DNA from: Pseudomonadota bacterium
Lineage (GTDB): Bacteria > Pseudomonadota > Gammaproteobacteria > Burkholderiales > Thiobacillaceae
DNA length: 22,594 nucleotides
NCBI GenBank assembly: GCA_021821425.1
Contig: JAKACL010000008.1
Coordinates: 1 to 22,594 of the forward strand
Direction of reading: 5' to 3'
Shown here piece by piece: positions 1 to 7,444 of the stretch. Below the pieces are notes generated by a model that was given only the letters and a program-made list of their open reading frames with translations, did no database searches and was not told the DNA's origin. Position 1 is the first letter of the stretch. Every line of letters begins with the position of its first letter. The translations under genes and the position numbers were made by a program.

Positions 1-748
1 CAGTTTCAGAGCCGCGCTGATCGGCGCCTCGCCAGGCCACGATATCGCAGTGCTCAGAATTGGTATTGGCTTCAGGCGGCCGCCACCGGTGACCCTAGGC
101 AGCAGTCGCGACCTGAAAGTGGGTCAGAAGGTGTTTGCAATCGGCAATCCCTTCGGGCTCGACTGGACGCTGACGACGGGTATCGTTTCCGCGCTCGACC
201 GTTCCATCGGCGGAAATGGCGGCGTGATCGACCACCTGATCCAGACCGACGCGGCGATCAACCCTGGCAACTCAGGAGGCCCGTTGCTCGATTCGGCCGG
301 CCGGCTCATCGGCATCACCACAGCCATCTACAGTCCCAGCGGCGCCAGCGCCGGCATCGGTTTCGCAGTGCCGGTGGACACGGTGAATCGGGTCATTCCC
401 CAGATTATCAAGCAAGGCAGATATGTGCGGCCCGCTCTCGGTATCGAGGTGGACGAAGGAATCAATCAGCGGCTGGCGCAACTGCTGGGCGTCGAGGGTG
501 TCTTCGTCCTTGGCGTGAACCCGGGGTCCGCGGCCGAGGCGGCGGGACTCGAGGGTGCGACGCTGTCAAGCGACGGCGGCATCGCGCCCCGGGATATCAT
601 TGTCGCGATCGAGGGCAGGCGAATTGCAACGGTGGCCGAATTGCTGGCCCGTATCGACGATCATGCCGTGGGCGACACTGTGACACTGACGATCCTGCGT
701 GACGGCAAGGAGCTACAGCTGCCGGTTGTGCTGCAACCCGGACTGTAG
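1..748 (+). CDS. S1C (DegP/HtrA-like) serine protease with one PDZ domain, 5' partial
   Basis: The open frame runs in from the left edge (first full codon at position 2), so the true start and the catalytic His lie outside; the GTG at 50 is internal. The visible part begins near the catalytic Asp (HDIAVLRI) and continues to the serine box NPGNSGGPLL, followed by the usual GIGFAVPV stretch that ends the trypsin-like domain. The last roughly 100 residues form one PDZ domain (RPALGIEV, then APRDIIVAIEGRRI). HtrA-family proteases degrade or refold misfolded proteins, and most act in the periplasm. The gene converges on dnaK and shares a terminator with it. A single visible PDZ suits DegS/AlgW or small HtrA forms better than the two-PDZ DegP, but the missing N-terminus prevents a choice. 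Family is certain, subtype open. Confidence 0.9.
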   Translation, partial: SFRAALIGASPGHDIAVLRIGIGFRRPPPVTLGSSRDLKVGQKVFAIGNPFGLDWTLTTGIVSALDRSIGGNGGVIDHLIQTDAAINPGNSGGPLLDSAGRLIGITTAIYSPSGASAGIGFAVPVDTVNRVIPQIIKQGRYVRPALGIEVDEGINQRLAQLLGVEGVFVLGVNPGSAAEAAGLEGATLSSDGGIAPRDIIVAIEGRRIATVAELLARIDDHAVGDTVTLTILRDGKELQLPVVLQPGL

Positions 749-772
749 ACGCGCCGTTTTCCGCCGCACAAA

Positions 773-803
773 AGGAAAAGTCGCGCACAGCGCGACTTTT
801 CCT
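773..803. terminator. Bidirectional intrinsic terminator between the S1C protease gene and dnaK
   Basis: A perfect 13-bp inverted repeat (arms 773-785 and 791-803), extendable to 14 bp with a 3-nt loop, has a GC-rich top and an A4/T4 run inside the stem. On the minus strand the stem is followed by further T-rich sequence, so it should stop dnaK transcripts. It also lies 25 nt past the stop of the plus-strand protease gene. Confidence 0.8.
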
Positions 804-833
804 CGTTCCTAACCCCTGGTTCCTAGCCTCTCA
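799..833. repeat. Heptamer repeat array 1 (consensus YYCCTAR), at the dnaK 3' end
   Basis: Five consecutive 7-nt units share a CCT core whose T falls at 803, 810, 817, 824 and 831. Typical units are TTCCTAA and TTCCTAG. The array overlaps the terminator arm on its left and runs into the dnaK stop codon. The same unit recurs before trpS and, degraded, between trpS and prfC. Confidence 0.55.
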
Positions 834-2753
834 CTTGTCCTTCACCTCTTCGAACTCGGCGTCGACCACATTGTCGTCGGCCGCAGCGCTGCCGTCGCCT
901 GCCGCACCCGCAGCACCGGGCTGGGCCTGGGGCTGCTCGGTCTTGTACATCTCTTCGGCCAGTTTGTGGCTGGCGGTGGCGAGCGCCTGAGTCTTGGCTT
1001 CAATGGTGTCCTTGTCGCCTTCCCGGACGGCCTCCTCGCACGCCTTCAGCGCAGCCTCGATCGCGGCCTTCTCGTCGGCCGATACCTTGTCGCCGTACTC
1101 GGCCAGCGATTTTTTCACCGAGTGGATCATGCCGTCGGCGGCGTTGCGCGCGGTCGCCAGTTCCACCGCCTTGTGGTCCTCGGCGGCGTTGGCTTCGGCG
1201 TCCTTTACCATGCGCTGGATTTCCTCTTCGGTGAGACCCGACGACGCCTGGATCTTGATCTTGTTTTCCTTGCCGGTGGCCTTGTCCTTGGCCGACACGT
1301 GCAGGATGCCGTTGGCGTCGATGTCGAAAGTGACCTCGATCTGCGGCATGCCGCGCGGCGCGGGCGGGATGTCGGACAGGTTGAACTGGCCGAGGCTCTT
1401 GTTGCCCGAAGCGATTTCGCGCTCGCCCTGCAGCACGTGCACCGTCACCGCGCTCTGGTTGTCGTCGGCGGTGGAGAACACCTGGCTCGCCTTGGTCGGG
1501 ATCGTCGTATTCTTCGGGATCAGCTTGGTCATCACGCCGCCCAGGGTTTCGATGCCCAGCGACAACGGAGTAACGTCGAGCAGCAGCACGTCCTTCACCT
1601 CGCCCTTCAGCACGCCGCCCTGGATCGCGGCACCCACGGCGACAGCTTCGTCCGGGTTGACGTCGCGACGCGGGTCCTTGCCGAAGAAGTCCTTCACCGC
1701 ATCCATCACCTTCGGCATGCGGGTCTGGCCGCCGACCAGGATGACGTCGTCGATCTGCGAGGTGGTCAGCCCGGCATCCTTCAGCGCCATTTTGCATGGC
1801 TCGATGGTGCGGGTGATCAGGTCTTCCACCAGCGCCTCGAACTTGGCGCGGGTGATCTTCACCGCCAGGTGCTTGGGACCGGAGGCGTCCGCCGTGATGT
1901 AGGGCAGGTTGACTTCGGTCTGCTGCGACGAAGACAGCTCGATCTTGGCCTTCTCGGCGGCTTCCTTCAGGCGCTGCAACGCGAGCACGTCCTTCTTGAT
2001 GTCGACGCCCGAGTCTTTCTTGAATTCTTCGGCGATGTAGTCGATCAGGCGCTGGTCGAAATCTTCTCCGCCCAGGAAGGTGTCGCCGTTGGTCGAGAGC
2101 ACCTCGAACTGGTGCTCGCCGTCCATTTCGGCAATTTCAATAATGGAAATGTCGAAGGTTCCGCCGCCGAGGTCGTACACGGCAATCTTGCGGTCGCCTT
2201 CCTTCTTGTCCATGCCGAAGGCGAGCGCGGCCGCGGTCGGCTCGTTGATGATGCGCTTGACGTCCAGGCCGGCGATCCGGCCGGCATCCTTGGTCGCCTG
2301 GCGCTGGCTGTCGTTGAAGTAGGCAGGCACCGTGATGACGGCTTCGGTCACTTCCTCGCCCAGATAGTCCTCGGCGGTCTTCTTCATTTTGCGGAGGATT
2401 TCGGCCGACACCTGCTGTGCCGCCATTTTCTGGCCGCGCACTTCCACCCAGGCGTCGCCGTTGTCGGCCTTGACGATCTTGTAGGGCATCAGGCCGATGT
2501 CCTTCTGCACTTCCTTCTCTTCGAAGCGGCGGCCGATCAGGCGCTTCACCGCGAACAGGGTGTTTTTCGGGTTGGTGACGGCCTGGCGCTTGGCCGGCGC
2601 GCCGACCAGGATCTCGCCATCTTCGGTGTAGGCCACGATGGACGGCGTGGTGCGCGCGCCCTCGGCGTTCTCGATCACCTTCGGCGTGCCGTTTTCCATC
2701 ACCGCCACGCAGGAGTTGGTGGTACCCAGGTCAATGCCAATAATGCGTCCCAT
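831..2753 (-). CDS. dnaK: Molecular chaperone DnaK (Hsp70)
   Basis: This is a 640-residue Hsp70 of normal length. It opens with [19 protein letters not shown] (phosphate loop 1 of the ATPase domain), has the second nucleotide motif [12 protein letters not shown] near residue 195, then the interdomain linker [17 protein letters not shown], a substrate-binding beta domain, a helical lid and the typical acidic end EFEEVKDK. It binds exposed hydrophobic segments in ATP-driven cycles with DnaJ and GrpE in the cytoplasm. The start is supported by AAGGA 8 nt upstream. It lies 95 nt downstream of grpE on the same strand and has its own sigma-32 promoter. Betaproteobacteria usually have dnaJ next; here a terminator and a convergent protease gene follow instead. 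Confidence 0.98.
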   Translation of the reverse strand: MGRIIGIDLGTTNSCVAVMENGTPKVIENAEGARTTPSIVAYTEDGEILVGAPAKRQAVTNPKNTLFAVKRLIGRRFEEKEVQKDIGLMPYKIVKADNGDAWVEVRGQKMAAQQVSAEILRKMKKTAEDYLGEEVTEAVITVPAYFNDSQRQATKDAGRIAGLDVKRIINEPTAAALAFGMDKKEGDRKIAVYDLGGGTFDISIIEIAEMDGEHQFEVLSTNGDTFLGGEDFDQRLIDYIAEEFKKDSGVDIKKDVLALQRLKEAAEKAKIELSSSQQTEVNLPYITADASGPKHLAVKITRAKFEALVEDLITRTIEPCKMALKDAGLTTSQIDDVILVGGQTRMPKVMDAVKDFFGKDPRRDVNPDEAVAVGAAIQGGVLKGEVKDVLLLDVTPLSLGIETLGGVMTKLIPKNTTIPTKASQVFSTADDNQSAVTVHVLQGEREIASGNKSLGQFNLSDIPPAPRGMPQIEVTFDIDANGILHVSAKDKATGKENKIKIQASSGLTEEEIQRMVKDAEANAAEDHKAVELATARNAADGMIHSVKKSLAEYGDKVSADEKAAIEAALKACEEAVREGDKDTIEAKTQALATASHKLAEEMYKTEQPQAQPGAAGAAGDGSAAADDNVVDAEFEEVKDK

Positions 2754-2789
2754 GATGTGTTCCTTCTGTAAAAGTGTGAATTGAATCGA

Positions 2790-2817
2790 ATATGGGGGAG
2801 GGTGGGCCTATTTCAAT
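2790..2817 (-). promoter_or_regulatory. Sigma-32 heat-shock promoter of dnaK
   Basis: On the minus strand a -35 element ATTGAAA (2817-2811) and a -10 element CCCCATAT (2797-2790) are separated by exactly 13 nt. The sigma-32 consensus is CTTGAAA and CCCCATNT with similar spacing, so one -35 base differs and the -10 is perfect. The predicted start site near 2783 leaves a leader of about 30 nt with an SD sequence. Confidence 0.75.
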
Positions 2818-2848
2818 AAGGTCGGCTCAAGCTCGGCCGCGGTGCCTT

Positions 2849-3376
2849 TCACGGCTCATCCGCCGGGCCCTTGGCGACCATCACCAGCGCCGGCCGCAGC
2901 GTGCGCTCGTTGAGGCGGTAGCCTTTCTGCAACACGGTCACCACCGTGTTGGCCGGCTGGTCGGATTCGACCACCTGGATCGCCTGGTGCAGGTGCGGGT
3001 CGAATTTTTCGCCCAGCGGGTCGATGTCGGTGAGATTGAATTTGTCGAACGCGGCGGTCAGCTGCTTCAGGGTCAGCTCGACGCCGTCGCGGAGGTTCTC
3101 CACGCTGGGCGACTCGGCGGCCAGCGCGGCTTCCAGGCTGTCCTTCACCGCCATCAGTTCGCTGGCGAAGCTTTCCACTGCAAACTTGCGCGCCTTGTCG
3201 ACGTCTTCCGCCGCGCGGCGGCGCATGTTCTCGGTTTCCGCCTTGGCGCGCAACCAGGCGTCGTGGTGCTCGGCGGCCTGCAGTTCGGCTGCCTTCAGCA
3301 GCGCTTCCAGGCTCGGCATGCTGTCATTTTCGGGGTGTTCGCTGGCGTCGGCGTCGGTTTTGAGTTCGTCCTGCAT
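2849..3376 (-). CDS. grpE: Nucleotide exchange factor GrpE
   Basis: GrpE is the 175-residue homodimeric exchange factor that releases ADP from DnaK. The acidic N-terminus ([17 protein letters not shown]) is followed by a long charged coiled coil containing the typical [16 protein letters not shown], then the C-terminal beta domain with FDPHLHQAI and VVTVLQKGY. The ATG at 3376 was chosen because GGAG lies 6 nt upstream and because a sigma-32 promoter lies just beyond it. The longer frame beginning at 3436 would start upstream of that promoter and adds a non-conserved arginine-rich leader. It is followed by dnaK on the same strand, with a 95-nt gap containing a second heat-shock promoter. Confidence 0.96.
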   Translation of the reverse strand: MQDELKTDADASEHPENDSMPSLEALLKAAELQAAEHHDAWLRAKAETENMRRRAAEDVDKARKFAVESFASELMAVKDSLEAALAAESPSVENLRDGVELTLKQLTAAFDKFNLTDIDPLGEKFDPHLHQAIQVVESDQPANTVVTVLQKGYRLNERTLRPALVMVAKGPADEP

Positions 3377-3403
3377 AGGGGCTCCAAATGGGTTCTCGCG
3401 AAG

Positions 3404-3431
3404 ACGTGGGGGCGCCCGCAGGCTTTTCAAG
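3404..3431 (-). promoter_or_regulatory. Sigma-32 heat-shock promoter of grpE
   Basis: On the minus strand, CTTGAAA (3431-3425, a perfect -35) is followed after 13 nt by CCCCACGT (3411-3404), one mismatch from the -10 consensus CCCCATNT. The predicted start site near 3397 gives a leader of about 20 nt carrying the GGAG ribosome site. It matches the dnaK promoter in spacing. Confidence 0.8.
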
Positions 3432-3524
3432 CCCACGGCGCAAATTTGGGAGCGAGCCCGTTTTCAGCGGAAAACCGGAATAAAGCGGCATGCGTTGCCG
3501 TCTTCCATCAAAGGGAGGCAAAGC

Positions 3525-4337
3525 ATGGAACGATACTGCTCGAGGGCATCATGCATGTTTTTGGCTGTCATGGCGCTTGTTTGGACGCCTATGGCCAGCG
3601 CAGGATTTCAGACGCGGGAGGAAGCCCTCGCCGCCCTGGAGCAATACAATCGCCTGATTGAAGCGGCGCCGGGCGTGGCCGTGTTCTACACGCAGCGCGG
3701 GGATGCGTACTTGGCCCTGAACGACTTTTATGCGGCGATGGAAAATTATACTGCCGCCCTCAAGCTGGACGACGGTCAGGATCGGGCCTATTTCGGGCGC
3801 GGCATGGCGCTCGGCCGCCTGGGGCTGGTGGACGAGGGCATAGCCGACCTCGACGTTTTTATTCGGCGCCATCCGAACGATTCGGTGGCCTATACCAAGC
3901 GCGGCGTGCGCAATATCTGGCGCAACAACCTGATAGAAGCCGAGCGCGACCTCACGCGCGCGATCGAACTGGACCCGAACAATGCCGAGGCCCACGACGA
4001 CCTCGGCGTGGTTCATGCCAAGCACAACCGTCTCGGTGTGGCGGCCCGGCACTTTTCCACAGCGATCCGCCTGGATCCCGACTACCAGAAGGCCTACCAC
4101 AACCTGGCCATCTGCTTTCACGTGAGGGGCCAGCCCCGGGAAGCGCTGGAAATCGTCGAGGCAGGTCTCCAGCTGGATCCCGACAGCCGTGATTCGCTGC
4201 TGCTGAAATCGGCCATTCTGGAGACGCTGGGGCGAACAGAGGAAGCCAGGCGCCTCGTCGAACGCGCCGAGTTTCTCCCCGAGAGCAACTGGTCCGAGCG
4301 GAGCGAGGTTTCTACAACACGGGGAGAATCAAAATGA
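3525..4337 (+). CDS. Exported tetratricopeptide-repeat protein
   Basis: This 270-residue protein begins with a signal peptide (hydrophobic core MFLAVMALVW, likely cleavage after MASA near residue 26). It then carries about six TPR-like helical pairs between residues 30 and 250. Clear units start around AVFYTQRGDAYLALNDFYAA, AEAHDDLGVVHAKHN and QKAYHNLAICFHVRGQP, each ending in the usual A-x-x-LDP pattern. TPR arrays are protein-binding scaffolds; the partner is unknown. The start at 3525 is set by GGGAGG 6 nt upstream; the longer open frame from 2946 is an antisense shadow of grpE. It overlaps the thioredoxin gene by 4 nt (ATGA), so the two are probably translated together. Function is not recognised beyond the fold. 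Confidence 0.88.
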   Translation: MERYCSRASCMFLAVMALVWTPMASAGFQTREEALAALEQYNRLIEAAPGVAVFYTQRGDAYLALNDFYAAMENYTAALKLDDGQDRAYFGRGMALGRLGLVDEGIADLDVFIRRHPNDSVAYTKRGVRNIWRNNLIEAERDLTRAIELDPNNAEAHDDLGVVHAKHNRLGVAARHFSTAIRLDPDYQKAYHNLAICFHVRGQPREALEIVEAGLQLDPDSRDSLLLKSAILETLGRTEEARRLVERAEFLPESNWSERSEVSTTRGESK

Positions 4338-4852
4338 TCCGGAACAGCTTGCTGCGCGGTGCGTTTCTTGCGGGGGTCCTTGCATCGACTGCGGCCGGTG
4401 CCGCCAGTCCCGACGTGACGCTGCTCGATATACACGACAAACCTCGCCACTTCAGTGACTACATCGGGCGCGGCCAGTGGACGGTACTGACCGTGTGGGG
4501 GCCGCGTTGCCCGCCCTGCATCGAGGAAATGCCGGAATTGCAGAAATTTCACGATGCCAACAAGGACGGGAGGGCGAGGGTGCTCGGCGTTGCGGTGGAT
4601 TTCCCCAGCTTTGGCCTGGCGCGACGGGATGAGGTTGCCCGGTTTTCGGAGAACTACCTGATCAGCTTCCCCGTGTTGCTGGGCAGCGAGGAGGCTTTTA
4701 CGCGTTTCGGCGGTGCGGACCTGCTGGGAGTGCCGACAACCGTGATCTACGATCCGAACGGCGCCATTGTGGCGCGCCATATGGGCAGCGTAAATCGCGA
4801 CATGCTGGAGCGTTTTATCAATAAGTGGGACAAGGTGGAGACGTCAAAATGA
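4334..4852 (+). CDS. TlpA/ResA-like periplasmic thioredoxin-fold protein
   Basis: The protein has 172 residues with an N-terminal signal sequence (MIRNSLLRGAFLAGVLASTA, cleavage near AGA at 21-23). The thioredoxin fold shows the active site WGPRCPPC (Cys59 and Cys62) and the cis-proline in GVPTT (Pro134). CPPC and a short N-terminus place it with TlpA/ResA-type thiol oxidoreductases, which usually reduce specific periplasmic partners such as apocytochromes or copper proteins. No such partner gene is seen here. It overlaps the preceding TPR gene and the following gene by 4 nt each, and GGGGAG lies upstream of its ATG. The natural inference is that its substrate is one of its operon partners. 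The C-terminal neighbour has two mature cysteines. Confidence 0.88.
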   Translation: MIRNSLLRGAFLAGVLASTAAGAASPDVTLLDIHDKPRHFSDYIGRGQWTVLTVWGPRCPPCIEEMPELQKFHDANKDGRARVLGVAVDFPSFGLARRDEVARFSENYLISFPVLLGSEEAFTRFGGADLLGVPTTVIYDPNGAIVARHMGSVNRDMLERFINKWDKVETSK

Positions 4853-5436
4853 AGCGCTGGTTAACGATACTGGGAATATGCGCCTCACAACTGGCGGTTG
4901 CGGCGCCATCGCGGCCGGAATTCCATCGCGCGGTGTATGCCCTGCACGAGCAGCAGCTTGCACGGCATACGGTCCGCACCGAGGAAACCCGCGGCGCCTA
5001 CGAGGGGGTGGCCGCGGCTGGTTACCGCTACCGCATCACCAGCTACTACGATGCGGCCACCGGACGCCTGCTGTCGCGGATACAGCGCGATGCCGCGCTG
5101 CCCGAGGCCATCCATATCGCCGAGGTGAATGTGTACGATGCCGAGGGCAAGGTGGTGCGGGATTATTTTTCCAGTGCACCGCCGTGGCGGCCGCTGCACC
5201 CGTCGCACGCATACATCAACCTGCATCACCATAACGGCGCGCTGCATAGTTTCCGCCAATTTGAGCTGGACGGGCAGGTGAATTACGAGTTTTGCGAAGG
5301 CACGCTGGACGGCAAGCCGGTCCGCATCGCGGAGGACTGGAGCGGCATCGACGAGAGCATGCGCAGTTCACCCGAATACCGGGCATGCTTTGACGGCATG
5401 AGCAGGGACTGGGCGCGTTACGCCGCCCCGCATTAA
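4849..5436 (+). CDS. Exported protein of unknown function, third gene of the TPR-thioredoxin operon
   Basis: I do not recognise this 195-residue protein. It has a clear signal peptide (MKRWLTILGICASQLAVA, cleavage near residue 19). The mature part looks mainly beta, with YRYRITSYYDAATGRLLSR and HIAEVNVYDAEGKVVRDY reading like strands, a histidine cluster LHHHNG near residue 126, and only two mature cysteines, Cys149 and Cys180. The ATG at 4849 overlaps the thioredoxin stop by 4 nt and lies behind GGTGGAG. A frame from 4825 adds eight residues without a better ribosome site. Because the upstream product is a CPPC thioredoxin, a Cys149-Cys180 disulfide could be its target; this is inference only. 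No terminator was found after it; a 5-bp hairpin at 5427-5442 lacks a T run. Confidence 0.8.
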   Translation: MKRWLTILGICASQLAVAAPSRPEFHRAVYALHEQQLARHTVRTEETRGAYEGVAAAGYRYRITSYYDAATGRLLSRIQRDAALPEAIHIAEVNVYDAEGKVVRDYFSSAPPWRPLHPSHAYINLHHHNGALHSFRQFELDGQVNYEFCEGTLDGKPVRIAEDWSGIDESMRSSPEYRACFDGMSRDWARYAAPH

Positions 5437-5466
5437 CGCGGGCACGCCTTACGGCGCCTCTCCGGT

Positions 5467-5495
5467 TTGCCTTAACCCGGGCGCTCGATTAGAAT
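5467..5495 (+). promoter_or_regulatory. Sigma-70 promoter of the tRNA-Ser gene
   Basis: TTGCCT (5467-5472) and TAGAAT (5490-5495) are spaced by 17 nt, and a GC-rich stretch separates the -10 from the mature tRNA 5' end at 5507. A GC-rich discriminator is typical of stringently controlled stable-RNA promoters. Confidence 0.7.
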
Positions 5496-5506
5496 GCGCG
5501 GCTCCC

Positions 5507-5597
5507 GGAGAGGTGGATGAGCGGTTTAAGTCGCACGCCTGGAAAGCGTGTTTAGGATAATATCCTAACGCGGGTTCGAATCCCGCCCTCTCCGCCA
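5507..5597 (+). tRNA. tRNA-Ser (anticodon GGA)
   Basis: The acceptor arms GGAGAGG (5507-5513) and CCTCTCC (5587-5593) pair perfectly, with discriminator G at 5594 and an encoded CCA at 5595-5597. The anticodon stem (5534-5538 with 5546-5550) holds the loop CTGGAAA, anticodon GGA at 5541-5543, reading UCC and UCU. The long variable arm (TAGGAT pairing across to TCCTA) is diagnostic of a class II tRNA such as serine. The T arm has the normal GGTTCGAAT loop. It stands alone between a protein operon and the convergent hfq-like gene. No duplicated 3' end or integrase was seen, so there is no sign of an inserted element. Confidence 0.96.
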
Positions 5598-5773
5598 GCA
5601 TTCGCCGTATCGCGTGTTTCCCGTCTCTCTTGGGCATATCGCGGCATTCCGTTCCAGTTCTTTACCTTGAACCCCCGCATCGACATGCCTGCTAGCAGAG
5701 CGGTCGAAATCAGTGCGGCGGTATAAATGGACTGGACATCAGCCGCTGGCCGAGCGCGGGGAATAGCCGGGGC

Positions 5774-6019
5774 TCAGGCTTCGGTGGCGTCGCGCGGCGG
5801 CAGCACCACTTCGCGCGACGGCGATATGGTCGAGATGGCGTGCTTGAAGATCATCTGTGCGGCCTGATCCTGGCCTTTGAGCAGCACCACGAACTGGTCG
5901 AAGGATTCGATTCGCCCCATCAGCTTGATGCCGTTGACGAGAAACACCGACACCGGAATGCGCTCTTTACGCAGCGTGTTGAGAAAAACGTCTTGCAGTT
6001 GATTATGTTCTTTGGCCAT
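5774..6019 (-). CDS. Hfq-like RNA chaperone, divergent form
   Basis: This 81-residue Sm-fold protein clearly belongs to the Hfq family ([36 protein letters not shown]). Hfq rings bind U-rich sRNA 3' ends on the proximal face and A-rich mRNA on the distal face. Compared with E. coli Hfq as I remember it, distal-face Tyr25 is Phe26 and Gln33 is Met34. Proximal Tyr55 is Phe58, and the NTVS loop is replaced by the longer GQDQAA. Rim residues Arg17, Lys18 and Arg20 and the KHAI motif remain. The tail is only about 12 residues. The usual der-hfq-hflX-hflK-hflC context is absent; it is the last gene of the minus-strand run after the parvulin gene, with a 59-nt gap that holds GGGAG and a small hairpin (6043-6058). 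It may be a second Hfq rather than the canonical one. Confidence 0.9.
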   Translation of the reverse strand: MAKEHNQLQDVFLNTLRKERIPVSVFLVNGIKLMGRIESFDQFVVLLKGQDQAAQMIFKHAISTISPSREVVLPPRDATEA

Positions 6020-6078
6020 GTTCGGCTCCCTATCAGGTGAAGGCCGGTTGATGCCGGCGTTGAATCATTATTAGTCGT

Positions 6079-6870
6079 TTATTCGATTTTTGCACTGGCG
6101 CGCGCGTTGAGGATGGCATCGCGCACGCGCGTTTGCTGTACCTGCTTGAGGATTTCACCGCGCACAGTGTCCAGCGGGGGGATCTGCGGCTTGCGCGTGT
6201 CGTCGAGTCGAATGACGTGGTAGCCGAACTGGCTTTTGACCGGCGTTTTGGTGGTTTCGCCTTTTTTCAGGGCGGCCAGTGCATTGGAAAACTCGGGGAC
6301 GAACGCGCGGCGGTCAGACCAGTCGAGAACGCCGCCGTTTCGGGCGGAGCCGGTGTCGATCGACTGTTTCTTCGCCAGATCCTCGAATTTGGCCTTCTTG
6401 CCGAGGTCGGCAATGATTTTTTTCGCTTCCGCCTCCGTCTTCACAAGAATGTGGCGGGCCCGGTATTCCGGCTCGGTGGCGCCGGCCTTGGCCTGGTCGT
6501 AGGCGGCCTGGATTTCGGCATCGGTCACCGGGTGAGCTTTCACGTAGTCTTCCAGATAGGCCTTGGCCAGCATGTCCATGCGGCGGATGTCGAGGCTGGC
6601 GGCGAGGCGTGGGTCCTTGTCGAGGCCCTTGTCGACAGCGGCACGCGACAGCAGCTCCAGATTGATCAGCGACTCGCGCACGCGGGCGTCGAGTTGCGGC
6701 GAGTCGGGCTGGCCTTGCGCCATTTCGCGCTTGACGATGTCTGCATAGATCGAGGGAATGGCCTTGCCGTTGACGACGGCCATGGGCGCGGTTGGGGTTG
6801 CGGGGGTTTGCGCCTGCGCCAGCGGTGCCAGGGCAAGGAGGATCAGGGTGGGAAGGAGGGCAGTGCGCAT
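6079..6870 (-). CDS. Periplasmic peptidyl-prolyl cis-trans isomerase, parvulin (PpiC) type
   Basis: The 263-residue protein has a signal peptide (MRTALLPTLILLALAPLAQA) and an N-terminal chaperone-like helical region that starts with AVVNGKAIPS, as in SurA/PrsA relatives. A parvulin domain follows at about 136-224, with RARHILVK (active-site His140), GVLDWSDRRAFVPEF and the closing FGYHVIRLDD. Such enzymes catalyse prolyl isomerisation and assist outer-membrane protein folding. It lies 11 nt downstream of the bolA gene on the same strand, so cotranscription is likely. Many betaproteobacteria keep the order yciB-yciI-bolA-parvulin. It is shorter than SurA and has one parvulin domain. Confidence 0.94.
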   Translation of the reverse strand: MRTALLPTLILLALAPLAQAQTPATPTAPMAVVNGKAIPSIYADIVKREMAQGQPDSPQLDARVRESLINLELLSRAAVDKGLDKDPRLAASLDIRRMDMLAKAYLEDYVKAHPVTDAEIQAAYDQAKAGATEPEYRARHILVKTEAEAKKIIADLGKKAKFEDLAKKQSIDTGSARNGGVLDWSDRRAFVPEFSNALAALKKGETTKTPVKSQFGYHVIRLDDTRKPQIPPLDTVRGEILKQVQQTRVRDAILNARASAKIE

Positions 6871-6881
6871 TCGGGTTCCTT

Positions 6882-7145
6882 TTAGAGTTCTTCGGGGGTG
6901 AGGGCGGTGATCGACAGCGCATGAATCTCGCGCTGCATCAGTTCGCCCAGGGTTTCATACACCAGCCGGTGGCGGGCGAGGGTGGACAGATTACGGAATC
7001 GGTGTGACACCAGTGTGAGACGAAAATGCCCGCCGCCCGAGGCAGCGCCGGCATGGCCCTTGTGCTGGGCGCTTTCGTCTTCCAGCGTGTAGGTCTCGGG
7101 CTCCAGCGCGGCAAGGCGCTCGCGAATCAGGTCGGCCGTGCTCAT
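6882..7145 (-). CDS. bolA: BolA family protein
   Basis: This is an 87-residue BolA-fold protein with the family core [31 protein letters not shown] and a conserved histidine in HALSI. BolA proteins partner monothiol glutaredoxins in iron-sulfur cluster handling, and E. coli BolA is also linked to stress-related morphology. The start ATG at 7145 overlaps the yciI stop by 4 nt (ATGA), which indicates translational coupling and explains the weak ribosome site. The longer frame from 7226 begins inside yciI and adds arginine-rich non-homologous residues. The glycine-rich AASGGGHF just before the core is typical of betaproteobacterial members. Confidence 0.92.
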   Translation of the reverse strand: MSTADLIRERLAALEPETYTLEDESAQHKGHAGAASGGGHFRLTLVSHRFRNLSTLARHRLVYETLGELMQREIHALSITALTPEEL

Positions 7146-7444
7146 ATGGGAAAGACTTTCTTGAAAGGCTTGACGCTGACGCCGGCATAGACGCCCGCCG
7201 CCACGTAGGGATCGGCCTCGGCCCACGCCTGCGCGTCGACCAGCGTGTCGAATTCGGCGACGATCAGGCTGCCGGAAAAACCCGCAGCGCCCGGATCGGT
7301 GCTGTCGATGTTCGGAAAGGGGCCGGCCAGCAGCAGGCGTCCGGCCTGCTGCATCGCCTGCAGGCGTTCCACATGCGCGGGACGGGCGGCAACGCGAAGA
7401 TTCAGGCTGTCTGGCACATCCTGCCCGACAATGGCGTAGAACAT
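7142..7444 (-). CDS. yciI: YciI family protein
   Basis: The protein has 100 residues with the YciI dimeric alpha-beta barrel pattern: [36 protein letters not shown], then [20 protein letters not shown], and a C-terminal strand KPFKKVFPI. The conserved His24 and the Asp of ADPYV match the putative catalytic pair of the family. The biochemical role is not well defined; relatives include dehydrochlorinase-like enzymes. Its ATG shares one nucleotide with the yciB stop (TAATG), and it overlaps bolA by 4 nt, so the three form a tightly coupled operon. Confidence 0.9.
   Translation of the reverse strand: MFYAIVGQDVPDSLNLRVAARPAHVERLQAMQQAGRLLLAGPFPNIDSTDPGAAGFSGSLIVAEFDTLVDAQAWAEADPYVAAGVYAGVSVKPFKKVFPI

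Noticed and set aside
966..2771. Long plus-strand open frame (601 codons) opposite dnaK
   Set aside because: It is antisense to a perfectly conserved DnaK; such long shadows are expected in high-GC codon-biased genes and the translation is Arg/His/Val-rich without any fold signature.
3377..3436. Extended GrpE start at 3436
   Set aside because: The added residues are not conserved and this start lies upstream of the sigma-32 promoter; ATG 3376 has an SD.
5427..5442. Terminator after the third gene of the thioredoxin operon
   Set aside because: The stem is only 5 bp and no T run follows.
5507..5773. tRNA-Ser as attachment site of an integrated element
   Set aside because: No integrase, no duplicated tRNA 3' end and only housekeeping genes downstream.
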